A stretch of DNA of 64,000 nt from Lichenihabitans psoromatis (GCF_004323635.1 NZ_CP036515.1:806001-870000); one strand, 5' to 3'. Positions 45,219 to 55,089 are shown, numbered from the stretch's first letter. Notes: generated from the letters alone by a model not told the origin. Numbers and translations: made by a program.

Positions 45219-46079
45219 ATGGATCAGCTGACGCAAGCCATCATAGGCCACAAGATCCCGATCGGCTTCTGGCTGAATGCCGCCATGAACGGGCTGAAGG
45301 ACAGCGCCGGCGCGGTCTTCGACGTGATTTCGGACACGCTGAGCGGCCTCATCGACCATACGACGCTATTGGTCGGCATGGTGCCGCCGCTGGTCTTCTG
45401 TTTGATCGTGGCGGGACTGGCCTATGGGCTGCGCCGCTCCTGGGGCATCGCGGCCTTCGCGGTGCTGGCTTTGGTGTTTATCCTTAACCAGGGCTATTGG
45501 CGCGACACGCTCACGACACTGGTTATCACCTTTTATGCGACCCTCGCGTCCATGGCGATCGGGGTGCCGATCGGCATCGCGGCCGGGCATCGCCCCTGGC
45601 TGGCAAAATCGCTGCGGCCGATGCTCGATCTCATGCAGACGCTACCGACTTTCGTCTATCTCATCCCGATGCTGTCGCTGTTCGGCCTCGGGGTCGTACC
45701 CGGCATCATCGCGACCGTCATTTTCGCGGTTCCGGCGCCCATCCGAATGACGCAGCTCGGCATTTCCAGCGTGCCGTTGCCCTTGCGCGAAGCGGGTCAG
45801 GCGTTTGGCGCGACACCCTGGCAGTTGCTCACCAAGGTCGAGCTTCCGCATGCCTCCCCGGCCATCATGGAGGGCTTGACCCAATCGATCATGCTGGCCC
45901 TGTCGATGTCGGTGATCGCGACGATGGTCGGGTCGGGTGGCCTTGGCGTGCCAGTGCTTCGCTCGCTCAACCAAGTGCGGCCCGCCATGGGGTTCGAGGC
46001 CGGGATCGCGATCGTGCTCGTGGCGGTGCTGCTCGACCGGGTGTTCCGACGCCCGTCTCAGACGATCGGGGCCCGCTAA
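45219..46079 (+). CDS. choW: choline/betaine ABC transporter permease
   Basis: A 286-residue inner-membrane permease of the ProW/ChoW type with about six membrane helices. The EAA coupling loop is LREAGQAFGATPWQLLTKVELPHASPAI at about 190-217; the helices ATLASMAIGVPIGIAAG and TLPTFVYLIPMLSLFGLG are typical. It should pair with ChoX and a ChoV ATPase, but no ATPase gene follows: the next gene is on the other strand. The ATPase must be supplied from elsewhere or was lost. Confidence 0.92.
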   Translation: MDQLTQAIIGHKIPIGFWLNAAMNGLKDSAGAVFDVISDTLSGLIDHTTLLVGMVPPLVFCLIVAGLAYGLRRSWGIAAFAVLALVFILNQGYWRDTLTTLVITFYATLASMAIGVPIGIAAGHRPWLAKSLRPMLDLMQTLPTFVYLIPMLSLFGLGVVPGIIATVIFAVPAPIRMTQLGISSVPLPLREAGQAFGATPWQLLTKVELPHASPAIMEGLTQSIMLALSMSVIATMVGSGGLGVPVLRSLNQVRPAMGFEAGIAIVLVAVLLDRVFRRPSQTIGAR

Positions 46080-46089
46080 GCCGCGGCGG

Positions 46090-46998
46090 TCAGACCCTCG
46101 TGTCCAATGCGACGAGGCGGACCGCGCGCCGCCGCTCGAACCAGATCATCACCAGCGAACTCGCGATGATGAGGCCCGCCCCGGCAAACACCTGCGCCTT
46201 CGGAATATCGGCCCAGATCGCGTAGCCGTAGATAAAGGCCCAGAGCAGCCCGGTATATTCGACCGGCGCCACGACCGAGGCCGGAGCATAGCGGAACCCC
46301 TCGTAGAGAAGAAACTGACCGAGACCACCCGCGACGCCGATACCGAACATCAGGGCGAGGCTGAACCAATCCGGCGTCGTCCAGGTCCACAACACCATGA
46401 TGGCGCAGGCACAAGCGAAGAAGCCGTTGCTGACCAGCATCTGATTGGCCGTCGTCTCCGTGCGGCTGATCATGCGAACCAAAACGACGCTGAGCCCCCA
46501 GCAGCAGGCGGCGAACAGCGCCATGCCGACCGGCACCAGGCCGCCAGTCGCGCTCGGGTTCGAGGCCAGCACAACACCGCAGAAGCCGCCAATCACCGCG
46601 ATCCAACGCGGACCGTCGACCCGCTCGCCCAAGACAAAGATCGACAGGACGACCGCAATGATCGGTGCCGCGAAATAAAGGGTCGTCAATTGGGCGAGGC
46701 CGAGGAAAGGCGCGGCATTGTAGAACGACATCCATGCCGCGAGGATCAGGGCGGCCCGGACCACCAGAGCGCGTTTATTACGGCTGTGGGCCAGCGCCGA
46801 AAGATTGCGGCGGCCACCGATCGCCAGCGCGATCGCCACGATGACCAGGCTTCGAAACATCAGGATTTCGGGCACGGGATAATGGCTGACCAGCCATTTC
46901 ACGGTTGCGTCCTGAACCGAAAAACACGCGTATCCCATCGCGCTCAAGCCAATCCCCTTCATGACCGGCAGGGGAGGCTCGTCCGAAACAGGAGGCAT
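46090..46998 (-). CDS. EamA/DMT-family transporter
   Basis: A 302-residue inner-membrane protein with ten predicted helices in two EamA repeats (first: ALIL AAWMSFYNAAPFLGL region near 85-110; second: residues about 160-285, with VVAPVEYTGLLWAFIYGYAIW). Members export or import amino acids, nucleotide sugars and other small molecules. It is the last gene of the sugar-acid (dgo) operon, 63 bases after the ribokinase-like gene, so it might move a sugar acid or intermediate, though the family is often unrelated to its neighbours. Confidence 0.85.
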   Translation of the reverse strand: MPPVSDEPPLPVMKGIGLSAMGYACFSVQDATVKWLVSHYPVPEILMFRSLVIVAIALAIGGRRNLSALAHSRNKRALVVRAALILAAWMSFYNAAPFLGLAQLTTLYFAAPIIAVVLSIFVLGERVDGPRWIAVIGGFCGVVLASNPSATGGLVPVGMALFAACCWGLSVVLVRMISRTETTANQMLVSNGFFACACAIMVLWTWTTPDWFSLALMFGIGVAGGLGQFLLYEGFRYAPASVVAPVEYTGLLWAFIYGYAIWADIPKAQVFAGAGLIIASSLVMIWFERRRAVRLVALDTRV

Positions 46999-47061
46999 GA
47001 TGCTGATGGGTCCAGGCCGTCCGTCTCGCTCCGATCAAGGGGCGCGGCGGACCGGGAGAAG

Positions 47062-47961
47062 CTAAAGGGTCGCGATGGCGCGGTCGATGTCGTCCTTGGT
47101 CGGAATGCTCGGCTGCGCGCCCTGCTTGGTGCAGGCGAGGCTGCCGGCCGCCGCGCCACGCCCAAGAGCCGCCTTGAAGTCGAGCCCGGCATCGAGCGCC
47201 GCCGCGAAAGCGCCGAGAAACGTGTCGCCGGCGCCGGTCGTATCGACCGGCACGATCGGGAGCGACGCCACCCGATGTTCGACACCGCCCTGCCAACCGG
47301 CTGCACCATCGGCACCGAGCGTCAGCACCATATCGACGCCGTGCCGCTCATGCAGGTGGCGCGCCAAAGCAGCCGGCTCGTCGCCGAGGTCGAGCGCCGC
47401 GCTGAGCACCGCCGTCTCGTGCTCGTTCATGACCAAAATGTCGAGTTCGGCGAGATAGCTTGTCGACACCGCGCCGGCCGGCGCCAGATTGAGAATCACG
47501 CGAGCACCGCGCGCCTTGGCGGATCGCGCCGCGATCTCGCCCTCCTGGTCCGGAACCTCCCGCTGCAGCAGCAGACTATCGCCCGGCTCGATCGGGAGAC
47601 CCTCAACCTGCGCGGCTCTCGCAGTTGCATTGGCCCCGGCCGCCACCGTGATGGCGTTCTGGCCAATTGCGTCAACGCTGATAAAGGCCGCGCCGGTCGG
47701 CTGCGCGGTGCGGACGACGCCGGTCAGATCGACGCCATCGGACAGCAGCAGCGACAAGGCGATGTCAGCGAAGTCGTCGAGACCGGTCGCCCCGACCATG
47801 CGGACGGTCGCGCCTGCGCGCTTTGCCGCGAGTGCCTGGTTGGCTCCTTTGCCGCCCGGCACATGGGTGTAGCTCGGCCCGATCACGGTTTCGCCCGGTC
47901 CCGGGATCCGCTCCACATGCGTCACGAGATCGAGGTTGATCGAGCCGAAGACGACGATCAT
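47062..47961 (-). CDS. ribokinase-like PfkB carbohydrate kinase
   Basis: A 299-residue PfkB-family kinase: VFGSINLDLVTHVERIPGPGET at the N-terminus, GGKGANQALAAKRAGA (first signature) and DTTGAGDTFLGAFAAAL with the catalytic Asp (second signature). It is close to ribokinase in layout. The start overlaps the stop of dgoA by ATGA, which ties it to a galactonate-type pathway, where its sugar substrate is uncertain. It could phosphorylate ribose or a pentose product; the context argues for a broader sugar role. Confidence 0.88.
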   Translation of the reverse strand: MIVVFGSINLDLVTHVERIPGPGETVIGPSYTHVPGGKGANQALAAKRAGATVRMVGATGLDDFADIALSLLLSDGVDLTGVVRTAQPTGAAFISVDAIGQNAITVAAGANATARAAQVEGLPIEPGDSLLLQREVPDQEGEIAARSAKARGARVILNLAPAGAVSTSYLAELDILVMNEHETAVLSAALDLGDEPAALARHLHERHGVDMVLTLGADGAAGWQGGVEHRVASLPIVPVDTTGAGDTFLGAFAAALDAGLDFKAALGRGAAAGSLACTKQGAQPSIPTKDDIDRAIATL

Positions 47962-48602
47962 GGCGCGGTACCGGCCATGGCCCGCACGGCTTCGACCAGG
48001 GCGCGGGCGCGGGCCCCAACTTCCCCGGCCGTCAGACCGGGCTTATAAAGCGAGGAGCCGATCCCGAACCCATGCACCGGGCTGTCGGCCCAATCCTTCA
48101 TGGTGTCGGTCGAGACGCCGCCGACGACGAGCATCCGCGTGCCTTTCGGCAAAACGGCCGCAATGCCTTTTGCGCTCTTCGGCGTCACCAATTCACCCGG
48201 AAAAAGCTTGATCGCATGGGCGCCTGCCGCCAGCGACGCGAAACATTCGGTCGGCGTGAAGCTCCCCGGCAAGGACACCAGACCGCGCTCGCGCGTGCGA
48301 CGGATCACGGCCACATCCGTATTGGGCGACACGATGATCTCGCCACCCACATTGGCGACATCGTCGACCCCGGTCGGGTCCAACACCGTTCCGGCCCCGA
48401 CGATCGCACGATCCTTCAGCGCCGCGGCAAGCCGACCGATGCTGACGAGCGGATCGGGCGAGTTCAGCGGCACTTCGAGGATGTGGATACCGGCCTCGAC
48501 CAAGGCCTCGCCGACGTCCAGCGCCTCGTCGGGATGCAGGCCACGGAGGATCGCCACGATCGGCATCTTGGCGAACCAGTGATTGAAACGATCTTCGGAC
48601 AC
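47958..48602 (-). CDS. dgoA: 2-dehydro-3-deoxy-6-phosphogalactonate aldolase
   Basis: A 214-residue class I KDPG/KDPGal aldolase that splits the phosphorylated keto-deoxy acid into pyruvate and glyceraldehyde 3-phosphate. Motifs: PIVAILRGLHPDEAL, EVPLNSPDPL, GAGTVLDP, SPNTDVAVIRR, the Schiff-base lysine in AIKLFPGEL and VGGVSTDTMKDW. The sequence LNSPDP rather than LRTPAA favours the KDPGal form. GTG start at 48602. It lies in an operon downstream of dgoK and upstream of the ribokinase-like gene. Confidence 0.92.
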   Translation of the reverse strand: MSEDRFNHWFAKMPIVAILRGLHPDEALDVGEALVEAGIHILEVPLNSPDPLVSIGRLAAALKDRAIVGAGTVLDPTGVDDVANVGGEIIVSPNTDVAVIRRTRERGLVSLPGSFTPTECFASLAAGAHAIKLFPGELVTPKSAKGIAAVLPKGTRMLVVGGVSTDTMKDWADSPVHGFGIGSSLYKPGLTAGEVGARARALVEAVRAMAGTAP

Positions 48603-48730
48603 GGGATGGCTACTTTCTCACTCGATGGCAGAACCTGCCGGCTCGGCCGGGCGACCTTGAGACGGGATGGACGCCACATGGTCTTGCAAGGTCTAGAAAC
48701 AGATGCGTCGCCCCACAAGCCCTCGTATCG

Positions 48731-49633
48731 TCAGGGCGTGGGCTTGCTGGCGGCGTAAAGCCTCCGCAGACCCGACAGTGTGACCTCGGCGGGATCGAGC
48801 GTCGTCACGGCGATGCCATGTTGTTCGAATGCCGCCTGATAGACCTCGCGCTGCGGCGACGCCGCCACGAGATGCACGGACCGGCAAGGGCCGAAGAGAT
48901 CCTGAGCCCCGATCAATTCCTGGCCGATCACGAGGCTCGATAGAAACGGCCGAACGGCGTGGCCATCGATGTCGCCACCCAGCACTTGGCTGCGGGTCTG
49001 AAACAGGGATCGGCTCAAACCGCCCTTGAACCGCGCCGCACGCGCCCCGGCCACATGGCCGCTCGCGTCGTCCGGCGCCTCAGCCAGACGGCCGAGGAAC
49101 GAGCCGGCGATGGCGGCATAGAGTTCGCCTGTCACGAAGGTGGCGAACCGCACGATGCGGCCACCCGCCATTTCGATCCATTTGCTGTGGGTGCCCGGCA
49201 GGCAGATCATGCCGTCCGCGAGGCCGACGCCGATGGCCTGAACCTCCTCGCCGCGCATCACATCATAAGCGCCGTCAGGCCAGCGGATGTCGACACCCGG
49301 CGCGACGACGACATCGCGTGCGCCTTCGATCCGGGTGAACCCGGCCGCGAGGTCATCCGGCCCACAGGGGCAGGACACATAGGGTGCCTCGACCCAGCCG
49401 TTCCGGCTGCCGACCATGCCGGACATGACGACACGGAGGTGGGGATCAGTTGCGAACCAGGGCCCACAAGCCGCCTCGAGAGCAGCCGGGAAGCCGCCGG
49501 CCGCAATGCTTTGGACGCCCTGGTCGGAGGTGATGCGGTCGAGAACCGCGCCGTCCTGCCCGACGAGGCTGGCGCGCATGCGGGTCGTGCCCCAATCGAC
49601 CGCGATCAAGGCCGGTTTGTCGATCTCGCTCAT
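48731..49633 (-). CDS. dgoK: 2-dehydro-3-deoxygalactonokinase
   Basis: A 300-residue kinase of the DgoK family, phosphorylating 2-keto-3-deoxygalactonate. Features are the N-terminal IAVDWGTTRMRASLV phosphate-binding loop, MSGMVGSRNGWVEAPYV, VAPGVD, the LPGTHSKWIEM segment and the C-terminal IGQELIGAQ. It directly follows an SDR gene (12 bases) and precedes dgoA, consistent with a De Ley-Doudoroff-type pathway for D-galactose, galactonate or an arabinose-derived acid. The dehydratase step (dgoD-like) is not encoded in the window. Confidence 0.93.
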   Translation of the reverse strand: MSEIDKPALIAVDWGTTRMRASLVGQDGAVLDRITSDQGVQSIAAGGFPAALEAACGPWFATDPHLRVVMSGMVGSRNGWVEAPYVSCPCGPDDLAAGFTRIEGARDVVVAPGVDIRWPDGAYDVMRGEEVQAIGVGLADGMICLPGTHSKWIEMAGGRIVRFATFVTGELYAAIAGSFLGRLAEAPDDASGHVAGARAARFKGGLSRSLFQTRSQVLGGDIDGHAVRPFLSSLVIGQELIGAQDLFGPCRSVHLVAASPQREVYQAAFEQHGIAVTTLDPAEVTLSGLRRLYAASKPTP

Positions 49634-49645
49634 GATTTTGCGATC

Positions 49646-50413
49646 CTACACCCAGCCGCCATCGGCGACATATTGCTGATTGGTGCAGGCCCCCGATTCA
49701 TCGGAGGCGAAGAAAAGTGCCACACGCGCCATGTCGTCGGGGACGAGCTTTCGCTTCAGGCACTGATGTTCCATCAGTTCTTTCTCGCTTTCCGGTGTCA
49801 GCCACAGCGACACCTGCCGCTCCGTCATGATCCAGCCCGGCGCGACGGCGTTCACGCGAATGTTGAATTTGCCGTAATCGCGGGCGAGCGAGCGGGTCAG
49901 GCCGAGAATGGCGGATTTCGCGGCCGTGTAGATCGGCATGCCGCCCTGCCCGACCATCCACGAGGTCGAGCCAAAATTGACGATGGATCCACCGCCCGCC
50001 GCCTGCATGTCGGGCAGCACCGCTTGGGCCGCAAAGAACTGGTGCCGCAAATTGACGGCGATCCGATCGTCGAAATACTCGGGCGTGACCTCGGGCGTGG
50101 CATGACGTTCATCATGCGCCGCATTGTTGATCAGGATCGTGATCGGTCCGAGCGCCTCGCGTATGGTACCGATACTGCGGCGCAGCGCCTCGATATCCTT
50201 CAGGTCGCAATGCTCGTAGTGAACCGTGTGACCCTGATCCTTCAACTCGGCAACGAGATCGTTGGAGGGGCCATCGGCGATGTCGATGAAGGCCACCTTG
50301 GCATGCTGCTCGGCCAACCGTCGCGTGATCGCCGCACCAATGCCACTGCCGCCCCCCGTGATCAGAACGACCCTGTCGCGCAGGCTTGGATAGGTCGCGA
50401 TGGCTGTCGTCAT
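49646..50413 (-). CDS. SDR-family sugar dehydrogenase
   Basis: A 255-residue classical short-chain dehydrogenase: LITGGGSGIGAAI, NNAAHDERH, a catalytic Ser in NFGSTSW, YTAAK and APGWIMTERQ. It is first in the dgo operon. The segment HDERH and GACTNQQYVADGGWV are typical of the L-arabinose/D-galactose 1-dehydrogenase-like SDRs found in front of dgoK-dgoA genes in rhizobia, so oxidation of an aldose to its lactone is likely. The exact sugar cannot be decided. Confidence 0.85.
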   Translation of the reverse strand: MTTAIATYPSLRDRVVLITGGGSGIGAAITRRLAEQHAKVAFIDIADGPSNDLVAELKDQGHTVHYEHCDLKDIEALRRSIGTIREALGPITILINNAAHDERHATPEVTPEYFDDRIAVNLRHQFFAAQAVLPDMQAAGGGSIVNFGSTSWMVGQGGMPIYTAAKSAILGLTRSLARDYGKFNIRVNAVAPGWIMTERQVSLWLTPESEKELMEHQCLKRKLVPDDMARVALFFASDESGACTNQQYVADGGWV

Positions 50414-50523
50414 AAGGGTCTCCGGCTCGGCACATGCCCGCTTCGGCGATCCGGCGGCACATTGATCGGACGCTTAACCCGGTCGGGACCGAGCCGCAAT
50501 CCCGCCTCATCCGGTCGCGGCGC

Positions 50524-51711
50524 TCAGCCTTTGGCTTCGCCCAATGTATCTGCCATGGTGGCGCGGCGGCTTCCGAGCGGCTTTCCACCATGGCCGGTCG
50601 TATCCACCGCGGTCTGGTGCTCCATTTCGGCATTGATCTCGGCCCCCAGCAACACGATGGTAGTCGAAATCCAGATCCAGGTCATGAAGCCGATCGCACC
50701 CCCGAGTGACCCATAGGTCTCGTTGTAGCTTCCGAAGCTCGAGACATACCAAGAAAACAGAGCGGAGCCGCCAAGCCACGCGACGGCCGAAATGGCGCTG
50801 CCCCAACTCACCCACCGCCACTGCGCCTTGGCGCGGCTTGGTCCGTATCGATAGAGCAACGCCAATGCACCCGCCACGATGAGCAGCATCACGGGCCAGC
50901 GTCCGATCGCCAGGATGGTCACCAAAGCACCGCCCAAGCCGACGAGATTAAACAGGATGGGCAGGACCACGACCGCGGCGATCGCCAAGAGCAAGAACGC
51001 GATTGCGCCGAGCGTGAAGGTCAGCGAGAGCGCGTTCAGCACGACAAAGCTTCGCTTTTCCGTTTCGTCATTGACGACATTGAGAGCGTCGAACAGGGCC
51101 TTCATGCCCGCATTGGCGCTCCATAACGAGATCGCAAGACCGGATACGAGAGCGAAGCCGAGCGTGCCGCCGGGCTTCGAGGCGATACGCTTGACCTGTT
51201 CGCCGATAATATCGACAGCGCCGCCGGGCATCATACCTTGCAGCGAATTCAACTGGTCGTTGATGGTCGAGGCATTGGCGAACAAGCCATAGAGCGACAC
51301 GAAGGCCGCGATGGCGGGGAACAAGGCCAGGAGCGCATAGAAGGTTACGCCGGCCGACACCGCCAGAATTCGATGGCTGCTGAGATCCTCGTAGGTCCGC
51401 CAGAGCACATCTGTCCAACCTCTCAGCGGAAGATCGGACGGCGATTTGGCGTCCCGACCTCTGCCGTCGTTGACGAGGTGATGGTTGGCGTTCGATCGCG
51501 GCTGGTCCTGCGATGAACCAGCATCGCGAGCGCCGCTATTGCTTTTATTGGGCAGGCGCTTCGCCTGCAGGTCGCCCCGTGCCGGACGCGTCGAGGCAAC
51601 GAGGGCTAAGCCCGCAAAGGCCGCGACGGCCCACCATGAACCCGTCGATGACGTCGCTTCCAGACCCGACGGGCCAAAATTGGACGGCTTGGTGGCGCTC
51701 TTCTCAGCCAT
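50524..51711 (-). CDS. YihY/BrkB-family membrane protein
   Basis: A 395-residue integral membrane protein of the YihY/virulence-factor-BrkB family, with about six membrane helices from residue 115 to 365. The family pattern is visible: SAGVTFYALLALFPAIAAFVSLYGL, SLWSANAGMKALFDALNVVND and FGSYNETYGSLGGAIGFMTWIW. The first 95 residues, with one hydrophobic stretch (WWAVAAFAGLALVAS) and a basic low-complexity linker, are an extension over the core family. Function is not established (the old RNase BN label is wrong). Confidence 0.88.
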   Translation of the reverse strand: MAEKSATKPSNFGPSGLEATSSTGSWWAVAAFAGLALVASTRPARGDLQAKRLPNKSNSGARDAGSSQDQPRSNANHHLVNDGRGRDAKSPSDLPLRGWTDVLWRTYEDLSSHRILAVSAGVTFYALLALFPAIAAFVSLYGLFANASTINDQLNSLQGMMPGGAVDIIGEQVKRIASKPGGTLGFALVSGLAISLWSANAGMKALFDALNVVNDETEKRSFVVLNALSLTFTLGAIAFLLLAIAAVVVLPILFNLVGLGGALVTILAIGRWPVMLLIVAGALALLYRYGPSRAKAQWRWVSWGSAISAVAWLGGSALFSWYVSSFGSYNETYGSLGGAIGFMTWIWISTTIVLLGAEINAEMEHQTAVDTTGHGGKPLGSRRATMADTLGEAKG

Positions 51712-51842
51712 GAATCGACCCGATCGATAATTTCACTGGATCGATGTCCAGCCTTCGCTCGGGTCAAACCTCTTTTGCGCCGGTAAGTTGCCTTGATCGA
51801 ACGGTGAAACCGCCATCCGACCACGACACTCTTGCTGTCGCC

Positions 51843-52295
51843 TCAGCTGCGCGGCGGCAGTTGGCCGTTCGGCGTATATTGATCGACCGCGCTCGGAAGC
51901 TCTTTCGTAAGCCGCGCCAAAATCTCGTCGCGCGAGAGCCCGGTTTGCTTGGTCAGCGTGTCCAGCGTGTCCTGACCAATCGCCTGTTCGATCTGATGCG
52001 GCGCGACGGGCTGATTGGCGCCCGACTGCACCCAGGAATTGGCTGTTTCGCCATGCCCGCTCTGCTTGAAGCGGTCGATGAGATCGTTCAGCCCCCCGCC
52101 GAGAAAACCGCCCACGTCGGACCCGCCGACATGACCGAGGACCCCGCCGAGACCTGGCTGCGGCGGCTGGCCCGGCGTTGCGGGCTTGGCCTGACCGATA
52201 CCCCCGAGCATTTCCGCGATCTTGTCCCGATTCTGAAATCCTGCAACGGCCAGCAGACCCAGCAGCGCCGTCATCGATGGAAAGCCTTGGCTCAT
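51843..52295 (-). CDS. DUF937 (YidB-like) protein, short form
   Basis: A 150-residue protein with the C-terminal YidB/DUF937 core: [20 protein letters not shown], then [20 protein letters not shown] and [20 protein letters not shown]. The N-terminal 60 residues are Gly/Gln/Pro-rich. The start at 52295 is supported by AGGGAG a few bases upstream; the track-long version to 52379 adds nothing. The family has no known function. It is the second DUF937 protein of the window. Confidence 0.85.
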   Translation of the reverse strand: MSQGFPSMTALLGLLAVAGFQNRDKIAEMLGGIGQAKPATPGQPPQPGLGGVLGHVGGSDVGGFLGGGLNDLIDRFKQSGHGETANSWVQSGANQPVAPHQIEQAIGQDTLDTLTKQTGLSRDEILARLTKELPSAVDQYTPNGQLPPRS

Positions 52296-52584
52296 GATCG
52301 TTTTCTCCCTGGATGTTACATCGATTAATCGCCTCGTCGGAGCGGTTGTTCCCGGGTCGCCGACAAGCTTCACGGCCAATCGCTGCTCGAATCGGAGTTC
52401 CGATCCCCGCGTGACCGATAGGTTGCGGCCCCCTCAACGCCAAGATTTGGCCCATGCGCTTGCGGCGAAATGTCATCATGGCCATCGCCGAACGTTAATC
52501 GCTGGAAAAGCAAAATGTGATGGCAGATCATCCCGCCTGCGTAGCGGTGGCTGTGCCATCGACGTGCACCGATGGGGCATAACC

Positions 52585-53319
52585 ATGGACACTCGTAAGT
52601 ATGCTGCAGAAGCGATAGGGACCTTTTGGCTGACGTTGGGGGGATGTGGCAGCGCTGTGATCGCAGCCGGATTTCCGCAGGTCGGCATCGGGTTCGTCGG
52701 CGTGTCGTTCGCCTTCGGCCTCACCGTTCTCACCATGGCTTATGCGATCGGCCACGTCTCCGGTTGCCATCTCAACCCAGCCGTCACGGTCGGCTTGGCG
52801 GCGGGCGGACGTTTTCCAGCGGAGCAGATCCTGCCCTATGTCGTGGCTCAGGTCGTCGGTGCCATCGTCGGCGCCGGCGTTCTTTACGTGATCGCGAGCG
52901 GCGCGCCTGGCTTCGATATCGCCAAGGGGTTTGCGGCCAATGGTTACGGCGAGCATTCACCTGGGCAATATAGCCTCCTGTCCTGCCTTTTCACCGAGAT
53001 CGTGATGACCATGATGTTCTTGTTCATCATCATGGGGTCGACCCATGGCAAGGCCCCTGCCGGTTTCGCCCCGATCGCGATCGGGCTCGGATTGACCCTG
53101 ATCCATCTCATCAGCATCCCGGTGACCAACACGTCCGTCAATCCGGCACGCAGCATCGGTCCGGCCTTGTTCGCCGGGCCTTGGGCGATCGGCCAACTCT
53201 GGTTGTTCATCGCGGCTCCCCTGATCGGGGGGGCGCTTGGCGGCTTCATCTATCGTTGGCTCAGCGTCACCCCGTCGGGCGACGTGGTCGGCAATCCGGC
53301 GCCCGCCGTGTCGAGCTGA
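52585..53319 (+). CDS. aqpZ: aquaporin Z
   Basis: A 244-residue inner-membrane water channel of the MIP family. Six membrane helices and both NPA boxes are present: HLNPAVTVG (near residue 63) and [11 protein letters not shown] (near 184). The aromatic/arginine filter residues of the water-specific type look conserved (F in helix 2 [11 protein letters not shown] in [11 protein letters not shown] after the second NPA). The start at 52585 fits the N-terminus [16 protein letters not shown]; a longer ORF to 52294 overlaps the DUF937 promoter. Single gene. Confidence 0.95.
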   Translation: MDTRKYAAEAIGTFWLTLGGCGSAVIAAGFPQVGIGFVGVSFAFGLTVLTMAYAIGHVSGCHLNPAVTVGLAAGGRFPAEQILPYVVAQVVGAIVGAGVLYVIASGAPGFDIAKGFAANGYGEHSPGQYSLLSCLFTEIVMTMMFLFIIMGSTHGKAPAGFAPIAIGLGLTLIHLISIPVTNTSVNPARSIGPALFAGPWAIGQLWLFIAAPLIGGALGGFIYRWLSVTPSGDVVGNPAPAVSS

Positions 53320-53607
53320 ACCGAGGCGCGATTGCCTCTGAGAGTGTCGTCGATCCTGCGACGCGATTCACGCATGCAGCACCCATCGGATCGATTGAGG
53401 GATGCTGCCTTGTCGGACAGCGCCTGCGCTTTCCTAGGTGCAAGCCGTCGACACCGGACCGACAGCGGCGGTTTGGTGCCGGCGCTCTCGCGCTGTGGTC
53501 TCAACGCTATCGGTTCGGTAAGGCGATCGACGTCGGGGTTATGATCTATATGGTGCCGACGGGCGGCGCGCTGCCGCAGCCGAGCGTCCCGTGGAAGAGA
53601 CCCTGCT

Positions 53608-55089
53608 ATGATCGACCCTTCGCGCCTCGGCGCTGACGCTCTCGCCCATCTGCCGACCGGCGTCGCGCGGCCCACCTACGACCGGACGAGCGTCGAGAGC
53701 GGCATCGTCCATCTTGGGATCGGCGCCTTTCACCGCGCCCATCAGGCGATCTACACGGATGCCGTGCTGGCGGCAGGCGACCGACGCTGGGGTATTTTGG
53801 GCGCGTCGCTGCGTAGCCCTGAGACACGAGACGCGCTGACCTCTCAGGATGGTCTCTATACGATGGCGGTCCGCGATGCCGCTGGCGAGAGCCTCCAGGT
53901 TGTCGGCAGCATCACGCGCCTGCTGGTCGCTCCAGAGGACCCGGCGGCCTTGCTCGCCGCGATGGCGGCCCCCGCGACCCGCATCGTCTCGCTGACCGTG
54001 ACCGAGAAGGGCTATTGCCACCGGCCCGCGACCGGCGAGCTCGATGAGGATCACCCGGATGTCCGGCATGATCTCGCCCATCCCGATCGACCGCGTTCGG
54101 CGCCGGGGTTCATCGTCGAAGCGCTGCGGATGCGCCGGGCCGCTGGCCTCCCAGCCTTCACGGCGCTCTGCTGCGACAACCTTCCCCATAATGGCGCCAC
54201 GTTGCAGCGTGTGTTGTCCCGTTTCGCCGCGCTGCGCGATCCCGATCTCGGCCGCTACGTGGATGGCGAGTTGCGTTGCCCGTCGACCATGGTGGACCGG
54301 ATCGTTCCGGCCACCACGGATGCCGACCGCGCCAGCATCGCGGCGGCTCTCGGCTGCATCGATGTCTGGCCGGTTGTCACCGAACCTTTTTCGCAATGGG
54401 TGATCGAGGATCGTTTCTCGCAGGGCCGACCGGAGTGGGATCGCGCGGGCGCCACCTTCGTGTCCGATGTCGCCCCCTATGAGCTCGCCAAGCTCCGCCT
54501 CCTCAACGGCAGCCACTCGACGCTGGCTTATCTCGGCTATCTGGCGGGTCACGAGACGGTCGCCGACACGATGGCGGCCCCCGGTTTCGCGGCACTCGTC
54601 CGCGGCTTGATGCTGCGGGAAGCTGCTCCGACCCTTCCGGCAGTGCCGGGGCTCGACCCAGAGAGCTATGCCGCCTCGCTGATCGAGCGCTTCCGCAATC
54701 CGGCACTTCGCCACCGAACCTGGCAGATCGCCATGGACGGATCGCAGAAACTGCCGCAGCGGTTGCTCGGCACGGTGCGCGACAGGCTCGCGGCCAGACA
54801 GCCGATCGCGCGACTGGCGCTCGGCGTGGCCGGGTGGATGCGCTACGTCATCGGCACCGACGAGCAGCAGAGGCCGATCGATGTCCGCGATCCTCTCGCC
54901 GACGATCTGCGGCGCCGAACCGCCGGCCTCACCAGCGCCGAGGCGATCGTCGCAGTGCTTTTGGCCGTCGAGCCGGTCTTCGGCCCCGATCTGCCGCAAA
55001 GCCTGGTGTTTCGCTCGGCCGTCGAGGCGGCACTATCGTCGTTGTTGCACGATGGTGCCGCCGCGACGGTGGCGCAGGCCAGCGCGTGA
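53608..55089 (+). CDS. mannitol dehydrogenase-family oxidoreductase
   Basis: A 493-residue long-chain polyol dehydrogenase: IVHLGIGAFHRAHQAIYTD (NAD domain), VTEKGYC, PFSQWVIEDRF and the catalytic KLRLLNGSHSTLAYLGYLAGH motif near 300, followed by an all-helical C-terminal domain. Enzymes of this family oxidise mannitol, arabinitol, fructuronate or tagaturonate. The sequence is closest in layout to fructuronate reductase/mannitol 2-dehydrogenase, but I cannot choose the substrate. It has GGAAGAG upstream of the start. Confidence 0.9.
   Translation: MIDPSRLGADALAHLPTGVARPTYDRTSVESGIVHLGIGAFHRAHQAIYTDAVLAAGDRRWGILGASLRSPETRDALTSQDGLYTMAVRDAAGESLQVVGSITRLLVAPEDPAALLAAMAAPATRIVSLTVTEKGYCHRPATGELDEDHPDVRHDLAHPDRPRSAPGFIVEALRMRRAAGLPAFTALCCDNLPHNGATLQRVLSRFAALRDPDLGRYVDGELRCPSTMVDRIVPATTDADRASIAAALGCIDVWPVVTEPFSQWVIEDRFSQGRPEWDRAGATFVSDVAPYELAKLRLLNGSHSTLAYLGYLAGHETVADTMAAPGFAALVRGLMLREAAPTLPAVPGLDPESYAASLIERFRNPALRHRTWQIAMDGSQKLPQRLLGTVRDRLAARQPIARLALGVAGWMRYVIGTDEQQRPIDVRDPLADDLRRRTAGLTSAEAIVAVLLAVEPVFGPDLPQSLVFRSAVEAALSSLLHDGAAATVAQASA

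Noticed and set aside
45937..48048. 703-codon plus-strand ORF
   Set aside because: It runs through choW in another frame and antisense to the DMT and ribokinase-like genes; no coherent protein features.
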